In this document: positions 1 through 5,460 of the stretch, in pieces
How positions within the stretch are numbered: position 1 is the stretch's first letter
How the letters are laid out: each line of letters opens with the position of its first letter
NCBI GenBank assembly: GCA_964636685.1
Contig: CAZWUK010000082.1
Span: 1-9,330 of the forward strand
Source of the DNA: CAZWUK01 sp964636685
Lineage (GTDB): Bacteria > Bacillota > Clostridia > Christensenellales > CAG-138
Reading direction: 5' to 3'
DNA length: 9,330 nt
Notes under the pieces: generated by a model
What the model saw: the letters and a program-made list of their open reading frames with translations, nothing else
What the model was told of the DNA's origin: nothing
The model's database searches: none
Program-made: the position numbers and the translations under genes

Positions 1-20
1 TTCGGCGCGCTTTTTTTATT
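1..20 (+). terminator. 3' arm and T-tract of a probable terminator cut by the window edge
   Basis: A GC-rich stretch (GGCGCGC, positions 4-10) is followed by seven T and then ATTT, the typical end of a plus-strand intrinsic terminator. The other stem arm would lie before position 1, so it cannot be confirmed. It would end transcription of a plus-strand gene outside the window that converges on the minus-strand ATP-grasp gene, which ends at 24. In the minus direction the same bases read as A-tract then GC, so they would serve that gene only if the full structure is bidirectional. Confidence 0.35.
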
Positions 21-23
21 TGA

Positions 24-920
24 TTACTTTGTTTCCGGCAGCGTGATCCAGCCGCCAAGGGTCGTATCCCATTCGGGCGGATAAAACACCGCCACGCCGC
101 TGTCGGAAAAGAACGTAAATTCGGAAAAGATGACCTTGCCGGCGACCTCGTAAAAGTCCGTTCGCAGAAACGGGAAGCCGTCAGCCAACCGCTTGGCATT
201 CTCCAGCATGGTCGCAAGACCTTCCGGCCGCGGATCATCCGTTGCACCGTTGGGAAAGTTCTGGCGAAAGGGCAGCCGCTTCCAATCGGTATCGTAATAA
301 TTGATGGTCTCCTCGGCGGTTTTGTCGTTGTTAATCACCTGAATGATGCGCGGCGTGCCGTCAAAATTCAGGATTTTATAGACGCGCAGCACCCGGCTTG
401 CAGGATCTTCCACATATTCTTCCGCGATCACACGCGGCGTCGCGTCCTTGTAGGGCCATTCCCGACCGGGCGCAAAATAATTCTTTTTGAGGCGCGCACG
501 AAGATATTTGACCGCCGCCGCCGTATCAAAGCCGTCCTTGTCCTTGCAGAGGAGCACGCTCCCGGAATCGTGCGTGCATTTGAGCACAAAACGCGCGGGC
601 AGAGCGTTAAAGTCGATCTCCTCCGGCTTATCCCAGACCCCGAGCAGCGGGATCATCGGCAGCGCGGGCGCCTTCTCCGCAAGATATGCCCGCACGCGAT
701 ATTTATCCGCCATCGCCGAAAATTCGGGTTTGCGAAAATGCAGCTTCAGCCACTGAATCTTCTCGTTGAACGTGACCGGCGGGTTAAGGTGCAGCTTTTT
801 TCCGGTATTGGCGCGATAAATGAGCTTCAAAAACGGCTCGTCCGGCATCCGATCCAAGAAACCGCGGTCGCCCAGCAACATAAAGATTCGATATGGATTT
901 TTGATATAATCTTTCAGCAT
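24..920 (-). CDS. TupA-like ATP-grasp protein (polysaccharide-associated ATP-grasp family)
   Basis: A 298-residue protein of the TupA-like ATP-grasp family, whose members sit in cell-surface or teichuronopeptide polysaccharide loci and are thought to form amide or peptide-like bonds using ATP; many are annotated as glycosyltransferases. Visible family signatures are FNEKIQWLKL (51-60), DKYRVRAYL (72-80), FVLKCTHDSGSVLLCKDK (111-128, the probable nucleotide-binding segment), REWPYKD (153-159), RVIAEEYVED (163-172), FRTDFYEV-like FLRTDFYEV (251-259) and SEFTFFSDSG (266-275), the probable metal-binding acidic end. There is no signal peptide or membrane span, so it is cytosolic. The start at 920 is the earliest possible, because an in-frame TAA lies at 930-932. 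No ribosome binding site precedes it, and the next Met (residue 14) has none either. No other polysaccharide gene is in view. The family call is firm, but the substrate is unknown. Confidence 0.88.
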   Translation of the reverse strand: MLKDYIKNPYRIFMLLGDRGFLDRMPDEPFLKLIYRANTGKKLHLNPPVTFNEKIQWLKLHFRKPEFSAMADKYRVRAYLAEKAPALPMIPLLGVWDKPEEIDFNALPARFVLKCTHDSGSVLLCKDKDGFDTAAAVKYLRARLKKNYFAPGREWPYKDATPRVIAEEYVEDPASRVLRVYKILNFDGTPRIIQVINNDKTAEETINYYDTDWKRLPFRQNFPNGATDDPRPEGLATMLENAKRLADGFPFLRTDFYEVAGKVIFSEFTFFSDSGVAVFYPPEWDTTLGGWITLPETK

Positions 921-926
921 GGTGTT

Positions 927-955
927 ATCTTAGCAGATTTGCTCTCAGGTTTCAC
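927..955 (-). promoter_or_regulatory. Promoter of the ATP-grasp gene, predicting a leaderless mRNA
   Basis: Reading the minus strand, a -35-like GTGAAA (955-950, overlapping the stop codon of the upstream kinase gene) is followed after 17 bases by TAAGAT (932-927), with TGC directly before it (extended -10). Six bases separate the -10 from the ATG at 920, so the expected transcription start is the A of the start codon. The -35 is weak (4 of 6), but the extended -10 compensates. The gene can also be read from the upstream operon, as no terminator is visible in the 31-bp gap. Confidence 0.55.
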
Positions 956-1473
956 GCTTTTTCTGTGTCGGGCAGCGCCGCGCAATAGCGATCCAGCGCT
1001 CGCTCGTTTCGCAAAACGACTGTTTTTTCAGCATACTGCCGGACGATGCTGCGATAATCCGCGCGCTTTTGCTTCGTTCTGCCGCCAAACAGAACCCAGC
1101 GAACAAATTCCGCATCCAGCTTCTCGTTGCAGCCGGGTGCCAGATCCGGCCGCGTACCGCCACGATAGCGACGGTATCGTTTTGTAACGCGATACAGGCA
1201 GACCCAGCGTGAAAAATTGAGAAACACGACCTGATCCGCCCGTTCGAGCCGTTCCGGCTGCAACAGCCCCGTATAGTTGCCGTCGATGATCCAATCGGGT
1301 CGATCCAGCATCTGCCGCACATCCGCAAGCGCCGCCTGTCGATCCCGCGTTTTCCAATTTCCTTCAAAAAATATCCCGTCCAGATGCTGTACCGGGACGC
1401 CATAGGCTTTTCCCAGTTTCTCCGCCAGCGTGGATTTTCCGCTCCCGCTGTATCCGATGATTGCGATTCGCAT
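952..1473 (-). CDS. FlaR-like P-loop kinase (DNA topology modulation protein family)
   Basis: A 173-residue adenylate-kinase-like P-loop protein. The N-terminus MRIAIIGYSGSGKST holds a Walker A motif (GYSGSGKS, residues 7-14) after a beta strand. HLDGIFFEGNW (30-40), WIIDGNYTG (61-69) and ADQVVFLNF (79-87) match the nucleoside-kinase-like fold. The segment GGTRPDLAPGCNEKLDAEFVRW (105-126) is the hallmark of proteins named topology modulation protein or FlaR. That name comes from a phenotype; the true substrate is not established. An open frame runs further upstream, but the start at 1473 is chosen because the P-loop begins right there and GGAGG lies four bases before the ATG. The upstream part is out-of-frame overlap with the permease gene. 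It starts 20 bp after the permease stop, so both are probably one transcript. Cytosolic. Confidence 0.85.
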   Translation of the reverse strand: MRIAIIGYSGSGKSTLAEKLGKAYGVPVQHLDGIFFEGNWKTRDRQAALADVRQMLDRPDWIIDGNYTGLLQPERLERADQVVFLNFSRWVCLYRVTKRYRRYRGGTRPDLAPGCNEKLDAEFVRWVLFGGRTKQKRADYRSIVRQYAEKTVVLRNERALDRYCAALPDTEKA

Positions 1474-1493
1474 ACTCCCTCCAACAGCGCCGC

Positions 1494-2738
1494 TTACAAC
1501 GCGCCGCCGCTCTTGCCGTCCTCCGGATCGATGTCGATCTCCTCTTTCCCAAATACGGGAACCGGTTCTTCGGCAGGCGCGTCTTTCTGCTGCGTCGATT
1601 CGGGAACAGCGCTTCTCTTTGCGGCGTCGTCCTTCGACGCAGCGGGAGCCGCAGGCTTTGGCACCTTGTTGTAAAGATGGATCACACCCTGTTCGTTGAG
1701 GCTTTGGATCAGCGCCACAGCGATGGGCAGTCCCAAAAGACCGATGCCGCCGAAAACATAGACGCCGACGACCATGGCGATCAAAGTGACGATCGGGTGC
1801 AGGCCGACGCGTTCCCCAACGATCTTCGGCTCGATGATGTTGCGGATGATGACGATGACGACATAGAGAACGCCAAGCCCCAGCGCCAGCAGATAATCGC
1901 CGGAAATTGCGGAAATCACCGCCCACGGTATCAGAATGGTTCCGCTGCCGACGACCGGCAGGATATCAAACAACGCGATGAGCGCGGCAAGCCCCAGCGT
2001 ATTTTCTACGCCGAGAATGAACAATCCCAGAGAAAGCTCGGCAAAGGTAATGAGCATGATGAGCGCGTAGGAGCGGACATAACACCCAAGCGTTTTTCCG
2101 AGGTGCACCCGAATGTTGTGCAGCAGGAGTTGATTTTTATCCGAAAACTGCCGTATGACAAAATCGCGCAGAACGCCCCAGTCAATGGCGATGAACACGG
2201 TCGCGATGATGCAGATCAGCGTGTTAATCAAAAAGCCCGGCACCGACATGGCAGTGCCCGTCACGCCGTTGAGCAGCTTGACGGACAGCGTGGAGATAAA
2301 GCTTTCCGCCGCCGCTGTAATCTTCGGAACGATCACGGTATAGGAAAGCGTACTGGAGGGATCCAGCTTCTCCGTAAAATTTTGCAGCGCGGTGAATGCG
2401 CGCACAATCAGCGGCTCAATGGTGTTGTTATAAATATTCGGAAGCTCGACCACGAAGCCCTTTACCGTAGCAAAGAGCTTGATGCCGATCAGTACGAGAA
2501 GAAGACCGATCAGCGAATAAAACAGCACCACCAGCACAACGCCGGCGATCCCCTTTTGAATATGCAGCTTTTGGTTGAGAAAGCGCACCGCGGGTTTGAG
2601 AAGAAGCGCCACCACAAAAGCAACGGCAAAGGGCATGATTGCAAAGATCCCCTCCCGGCAAATGAATATGGTGATGCCGAGAAGAATGACGAAGTATAGA
2701 AAATTGATGATAAAGTTTTTTTTGCTTTGAACGTTCAT
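1494..2738 (-). CDS. AI-2E family permease, YtvI-like
   Basis: A 414-residue multi-pass inner-membrane protein of the AI-2E exporter family. Hydrophobic segments lie near residues 8-27, 31-48, 63-88, 167-186, 222-243, 245-278, 283-300 and 314-346. The family core is clear: FDILPVVGSGTILIPWAV (257-274) and IIEPKIVGERVGLHP (301-315). This wording resembles the YtvI branch linked to sporulation in Bacillus, but substrates of this branch are unknown and export of autoinducer-2 should not be assumed. The final 55 residues (from about 360) are an Ala/Pro-rich, charged, probably disordered cytosolic tail. The start at 2738 is chosen over one 19 codons upstream, because AAGGAG sits four bases before this ATG and the following lysines and hydrophobic helix fit a normal membrane N-terminus. 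It is first in a probable operon with the downstream P-loop kinase. Confidence 0.88.
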   Translation of the reverse strand: MNVQSKKNFIINFLYFVILLGITIFICREGIFAIMPFAVAFVVALLLKPAVRFLNQKLHIQKGIAGVVLVVLFYSLIGLLLVLIGIKLFATVKGFVVELPNIYNNTIEPLIVRAFTALQNFTEKLDPSSTLSYTVIVPKITAAAESFISTLSVKLLNGVTGTAMSVPGFLINTLICIIATVFIAIDWGVLRDFVIRQFSDKNQLLLHNIRVHLGKTLGCYVRSYALIMLITFAELSLGLFILGVENTLGLAALIALFDILPVVGSGTILIPWAVISAISGDYLLALGLGVLYVVIVIIRNIIEPKIVGERVGLHPIVTLIAMVVGVYVFGGIGLLGLPIAVALIQSLNEQGVIHLYNKVPKPAAPAASKDDAAKRSAVPESTQQKDAPAEEPVPVFGKEEIDIDPEDGKSGGAL

Positions 2739-2781
2739 GCTGCTCCTTCCGACGCTTTGCGCTCGATCAACGGATAAGTTC

Positions 2782-2810
2782 ACTTTAGCATGCACCGGAA
2801 AAGTTGTAAA
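2782..2810 (-). promoter_or_regulatory. Promoter of the AI-2E permease operon
   Basis: On the minus strand TTTACA (2810-2805, 5 of 6 to the -35 consensus) is followed after exactly 17 bases by TAAAGT (2787-2782, 4 of 6), with TGC just before it as an extended -10. The predicted start near 2775 gives a leader of about 37 bases carrying the AAGGAG binding site. It lies back-to-back with the msrC promoter. Confidence 0.65.
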
Positions 2811-2825
2811 GAACCCACGCGGGCA

Positions 2826-2854
2826 TTTTCATTTTTGTTTGCTTATGATACACT
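2826..2854 (+). promoter_or_regulatory. Promoter of msrC, predicting a leaderless or near-leaderless mRNA
   Basis: TTTTCA (2826-2831, 4 of 6) and TACACT (2849-2854, 4 of 6) are 17 bases apart, with TGA directly before the -10 as an extended element. Six bases then separate the -10 from the ATG at 2861, placing the transcription start on the start codon. An alternative -10, TATGAT (2844-2849, 5 of 6), lacks a good -35 and would still leave only about five leader bases. No purine-rich ribosome binding site exists in either case. Confidence 0.55.
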
Positions 2855-2860
2855 ATTCCA

Positions 2861-3316
2861 ATGAAATATCCCATGCTATCGGAAAAAGTAAGTGCGCTGA
2901 TCGCCGAAGAACCGGACGCCATTGCAAATCTTGCCAATGTATCCGCGCTTTTGATGCAGGAGCTTCCTTGCATCAACTGGGCGGGCTTTTATCTGTACCA
3001 TCCGGCGGAAAACGAGCTGGTGCTCGGGCCTTTTCAGGGGAAGGTCGCCTGCGTGCGCATCCGTCCCGGACGCGGCGTATGCGGCACGGCATTTTCGGAA
3101 AACCGCAGCGTGCGGGTGGACAACGTCCATGACTTTCCGGGGCATATCGCCTGCGACGAAGCGTCCAACGCAGAGCTTGTGATTCCGCTGCGCGACACGC
3201 GGGGCCGTCCCATGGGCGTGCTCGATCTGGACAGCACGGTGTTTTCAAGGTTTTCGGCGGAGGAACAGACCGCGCTGGAGGCGGTTGCCCATCTGGTCGA
3301 GCAGAAAATAGGTTAG
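2861..3316 (+). CDS. msrC: Free methionine-(R)-sulfoxide reductase (GAF-domain, fRMsr)
   Basis: A 151-residue single GAF-domain enzyme that reduces free methionine-(R)-sulfoxide to methionine, normally with thioredoxin as reductant, in the cytosol. The three family cysteines are present with the spacing I recall from E. coli YebR/MsrC (10 and 24 residues apart): C64 in GKVAC, C74 in GRGVCGTA and C98 in GHIACD. INWAGFYLY (38-46), LGPFQGK (55-61), ASNAELVIPL (101-110) and GVLDLDST (119-126) are further signatures. Length is normal for the short bacterial form. The start is fixed by an in-frame TGA at 2846-2848; the next Met (2873) also lacks a binding site. mntP follows after 58 bases with no clear terminator, so co-transcription is likely and would link methionine repair to manganese control. 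The assignment is firm. Confidence 0.93.
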   Translation: MKYPMLSEKVSALIAEEPDAIANLANVSALLMQELPCINWAGFYLYHPAENELVLGPFQGKVACVRIRPGRGVCGTAFSENRSVRVDNVHDFPGHIACDEASNAELVIPLRDTRGRPMGVLDLDSTVFSRFSAEEQTALEAVAHLVEQKIG

Positions 3317-3360
3317 ATAGAGCCGGCATGCTTGTACCGGGTCTGTATCATCCCAACCTA
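3309..3360 (+). promoter_or_regulatory. Structured leader (long hairpin) before mntP
   Basis: The gap between msrC and mntP folds almost completely. TAGGTT (3309-3314) pairs with AACCTA (3355-3360), GATA (3316-3319) with TATC (3346-3349), AG (3321-3322) with CT (3343-3344) and CCGG (3323-3326) with CCGG (3337-3340), around a 10-base loop. The outer stem starts in the last codons of msrC and ends one base before the mntP ribosome binding site AGGAG (3362-3366). No T-tract follows, so it is not a standard terminator. It could tune mntP translation or msrC/mntP mRNA processing. It lacks the conserved bases I know from the yybP-ykoY manganese riboswitch. TATCAT (3346-3351) could instead be a -10 of an internal promoter, though its -35 is poor. 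Confidence 0.45.
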
Positions 3361-3374
3361 CAGGAGAAAACGCA

Positions 3375-3944
3375 ATGACATTTGTTGAATTGTTTCTAAT
3401 CGGCGTCGGCCTTTCCATGGACGCCTTTGCCGTGGCTTTGTGCAAGGGGCTGCAAATGAAGAAGATCAACTACCGGCACGCTGTGATTATCAGCCTGTTC
3501 TTTGGCGGATTTCAGGCGCTGATGCCGTTTGTCGGCTGGTTTTTGGGAAGCCAGTTTGAGCATTTGATCGTCAACATCGACCACTGGATCTGTTTTGCTC
3601 TGCTGGTATTCATCGGCGGAAAAATGATATGGGAAGCGTTCAAGGCGGAGGACAGCTGCGCCGCCTGCGAAGAAAAGCTGGACGTCAAAGAACTGCTTTT
3701 GATGGCAATCGCTACCAGCATCGACGCGTTGGCGGTCGGTATCACCTTTGCTTTTTTACAGGTCAATATCGGCGCGGCGGTCAGCGTCATCGGCGTCACC
3801 ACCTTTTGCCTGTCGTTTGCAGGCGTTGCAATCGGCAACCGCTTCGGCAGCAAATACAAAAAGAAAGCCGAGATTGCGGGCGGTGTGATTCTGATTTTGA
3901 TCGGACTTAAGGTGCTGGTAGAGCATCTGTTCCAGCTGGGTTAA
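3375..3944 (+). CDS. mntP: Manganese efflux pump MntP
   Basis: A 189-residue six-helix membrane protein that exports Mn(II) across the cytoplasmic membrane. Its two inverted halves each carry the family motif: GLSMDAFAVALCKGL (12-26, with D16) and ATSIDALAVGITFAF (113-127, with D117); these aspartates correspond to ion-pathway residues in MntP. Helices lie near 3-25, 34-56, 68-88, 105-128, 131-153 and 165-184. Length matches the family. The start at 3375 has AGGAG eight bases upstream. The cytosolic loop between the halves contains a CAAC motif (C95, C98) that could bind metal or respond to redox state; this is inference. It follows msrC closely and is preceded by a hairpin leader. No recognisable terminator follows, so some read-through into the regulator gene is possible. 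Confidence 0.93.
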   Translation: MTFVELFLIGVGLSMDAFAVALCKGLQMKKINYRHAVIISLFFGGFQALMPFVGWFLGSQFEHLIVNIDHWICFALLVFIGGKMIWEAFKAEDSCAACEEKLDVKELLLMAIATSIDALAVGITFAFLQVNIGAAVSVIGVTTFCLSFAGVAIGNRFGSKYKKKAEIAGGVILILIGLKVLVEHLFQLG

Positions 3945-3957
3945 AACTGGGTTAAAA
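3936..3957 (+). repeat. Perfect 11-bp tandem duplication across the mntP stop codon
   Basis: CTGGGTTAAAA occurs at 3936-3946 and again, directly abutting, at 3947-3957. The first copy encodes the last residues and the stop codon of mntP. The second copy would repeat the stop if the first were lost. It looks like a replication-slippage duplication and has no obvious function. Confidence 0.8.
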
Positions 3958-3974
3958 AAGTTTTGTGAAAGCAC

Positions 3975-4005
3975 TTGACTCTCACGCAGCGTCATAGCGT
4001 ATCCT
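3975..4005 (+). promoter_or_regulatory. MerR-type promoter with 19-bp spacer and dyad operator
   Basis: TTGACT (3975-3980) and TATCCT (4000-4005) are 19 bases apart, the overlong spacing typical of promoters that MerR-family activators untwist. An imperfect dyad, CTCTCACGC and GCGTCATAG around A3988 (3979-3997), fills the spacer, with ACGC/GCGT as its perfect core. The predicted start near 4012 leaves a 16-base leader carrying GAGGTG (4015-4020). This strongly suggests that the following regulator controls its own gene. Confidence 0.8.
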
Positions 4006-4027
4006 TTCGGTTGTGAGGTGAAAGCAG

Positions 4028-4762
4028 ATGAATCGATCGGTCAAAGACATGGCGGAGCTGTTTGGGGTCAGTGTGCGCACACTGCACTATTATGACGAGA
4101 TCGGGCTATTGAAGCCGGCCGCGGTGACGGACGCCGGATACCGTTTCTACGGCGCGGCAGAGGAAGAAAGACTCAGCCTGATCCTGTTCTATCGTGAACT
4201 GGAATTTTCCTTGTCCCAGATCGAATCGATCCTGTCCGATCCCCGCCACGATGAAAAGCAGGCGCTTTCACAGCAAAGGGAGCTGCTCCTCAAAAAGCGG
4301 GAACGGATCGACGCGCTGCTGACCATCGTCACAAAATCGATGGAGGGAGAAACAGTAGCCATGGAACAGTTTGATTTTCAGTCTTTGGAGAAAACGCGTA
4401 AACAGTACGCGGCAGAAGCGCAGGAGCGCTACGGAAAAACGCCCGCCTATCAGGAGTCGGAGAAGCGTACCGCAGGCTACGGCAAGGTGCAGTGGATGGC
4501 GATTCAGGCGGAAGCCGACGACATCTTTCGCGGCTTTGCCAAGCGGCGCGACGAAGCTCCCGCTTCCGAACCCGTGCAGGCGCTGGTCAAATCCTGGCAG
4601 GATCATATCACAAAGCATTACTATGCCTGCACCAACGAGATCCTGAGCGGGCTTGGCGAAATGTATGTTGCCGACGCGCGGTTTACGGAAAACATCGACC
4701 GCTTTGGCGACGGAACCGCGCAGATGATGCGCGATGCGATTCGGGTATACTGCAACAAGTAA
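4028..4762 (+). CDS. MerR family regulator with TipAS antibiotic-recognition domain
   Basis: A 244-residue transcription factor. Residues 4-70 form the MerR winged helix: helix-turn-helix MAELFGVSVRTLHYYDEIGLL (8-28), wing AGYRFY (36-41) and then the second HTH helices. A long dimerisation helix follows (about 75-108). Residues 115-244 match the TipAS/Mta-type domain, ending in the diagnostic HYYACTNEILSGLGEMYVADARFTENID (197-224). Cys201 lies about where TipAL has the cysteine that traps thiopeptides; this should be verified by alignment. TipAS regulators respond to thiopeptides or multidrug ligands and activate efflux or their own gene. GAGGTG lies seven bases before the start. The gene is flanked by its own 19-bp-spacer promoter and a terminator, so it is a monocistronic, probably autoactivated unit. 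No efflux pump gene is nearby apart from mntP, and its other targets are unknown. Confidence 0.88.
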   Translation: MNRSVKDMAELFGVSVRTLHYYDEIGLLKPAAVTDAGYRFYGAAEEERLSLILFYRELEFSLSQIESILSDPRHDEKQALSQQRELLLKKRERIDALLTIVTKSMEGETVAMEQFDFQSLEKTRKQYAAEAQERYGKTPAYQESEKRTAGYGKVQWMAIQAEADDIFRGFAKRRDEAPASEPVQALVKSWQDHITKHYYACTNEILSGLGEMYVADARFTENIDRFGDGTAQMMRDAIRVYCNK

Positions 4763-4763
4763 C

Positions 4764-4785
4764 GCTGCCGCCCGTTGACGGCAGC
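4764..4785 (+). other. Hairpin just after the MerR gene stop codon
   Basis: GCTGCCG (4764-4770) and CGGCAGC (4779-4785) form a perfect 7-bp stem with an 8-base loop, one base after the stop codon. No T-tract follows. It precedes the real terminator by 15 bases and may protect the mRNA 3' end or assist termination. Confidence 0.5.
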
Positions 4786-4800
4786 AGGGACGCACAAAGG

Positions 4801-4828
4801 AAAGACCGTCTTTGCGGGCGGTCTTTTT
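4801..4828 (+). terminator. Intrinsic terminator of the MerR gene
   Basis: AAAGACCG (4801-4808) pairs perfectly with CGGTCTTT (4819-4826) around a 10-base loop, and the T run continues to 4828, with more T at 4831-4834. This separates the regulator from the HD-domain operon downstream. Confidence 0.85.
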
Positions 4829-4835
4829 GCTTTTC

Positions 4836-4864
4836 TTGTTCGTTATAAAAAAGTGTGATACTAT
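4836..4864 (+). promoter_or_regulatory. Promoter of the HD hydrolase/nitroreductase operon
   Basis: TTGTTC (4836-4841) and TACTAT (4859-4864) are 17 bases apart, with TGA just before the -10 (extended element). The predicted start near 4871 gives a leader of about 20 bases that holds the AGGAG binding site. No long-spacer MerR operator is seen here, so there is no direct sign that the upstream regulator controls it. Confidence 0.6.
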
Positions 4865-4890
4865 GGGAAAAACGCAGGATAGGAGAAGTC

Positions 4891-5460
4891 ATGCAACAGG
4901 AAGAACTGCTGGAGTTTTTACATCGCGTGGAACGCATGAAGTCCGTGCCGCGTCACAGCGTGACGACGGACGGCATACCGGAGAGCGTGGCGGCGCACAG
5001 CTGGCGGCTTTCGCTCTTTGCGCTGCTGCTGCGGGAGGAATTTCCGACGCTCGATATGGATCGGGTGCTTCGCATGTGCGTGATCCATGATATTGGAGAA
5101 GCCGTCACAGACGATATTCCGACGTTTCTCAAGACGGAGCAGGACGAGGATACAGAGCTGGACGCCATCGGGCAGCTGCTGTCCATCCTTCCCGCGCGGG
5201 AAAGAGCGGGGTTTCGAGCGTTGTTTGACGAAATGGACGCGCTGAAATCGCCGGAAGCGCGCCTGTATAAGGCGCTTGACAAGCTCGAAGCCGTGATTCA
5301 GCACAACGAGAGCCCGCTCTCCAGCTGGATCCCGTTGGAATATACGCTCAATCAAACCTACGGAGCGGAAAATGCGGCTGAGTTTCCGTATCTTGCGCGG
5401 CTGCGGGAGATGGAAAAACAGACGACGATCGATAAAATCGAAAGAGAGGGTCATGTGTAA
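4891..5460 (+). CDS. HD-domain phosphohydrolase (YfbR/5'-nucleotidase-like)
   Basis: A 189-residue HD-superfamily metal-dependent phosphohydrolase. The metal ligands are visible: H36 (ESVAAHSWRL), H66-D67 (CVIHDIGEAVTDDIP) and D130 (KALDKLEAV). The pattern of an early AAHSW, the HDIGE motif and a late LDKLEA is that of YfbR-like nucleotidases, which dephosphorylate deoxynucleoside monophosphates, so a role in nucleotide pool control is likely. Cytosolic. The start at 4891 is chosen over a GTG at 4855 because AGGAG lies five bases before it and the extra residues would overlap the promoter. Its stop overlaps the next start by one base (TAATG), so it is translationally coupled to the nitroreductase. 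The family is certain, but the exact substrate is not. Confidence 0.85.
   Translation: MQQEELLEFLHRVERMKSVPRHSVTTDGIPESVAAHSWRLSLFALLLREEFPTLDMDRVLRMCVIHDIGEAVTDDIPTFLKTEQDEDTELDAIGQLLSILPARERAGFRALFDEMDALKSPEARLYKALDKLEAVIQHNESPLSSWIPLEYTLNQTYGAENAAEFPYLARLREMEKQTTIDKIEREGHV

Noticed and set aside
1474..1926. N-terminal extension of the P-loop kinase frame into the permease gene
   Set aside because: The extension is Arg/Gly-rich nonsense in the shadow of the permease gene; the P-loop starts right at the Met encoded at 1473, which has GGAGG upstream.
1461..2699. A 412-codon plus-strand open frame opposite the permease gene
   Set aside because: It is an antisense shadow: the product is rich in charged and polar residues in the way complements of membrane-protein genes are, it matches no family, and the minus-strand AI-2E permease has clear motifs, a promoter and a binding site.
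3300..3374. yybP-ykoY manganese riboswitch before mntP
   Set aside because: The conserved GGGGAGTAG-type bases and the second helix I know from this class are not visible, and the region is too short. Only a single hairpin is seen.
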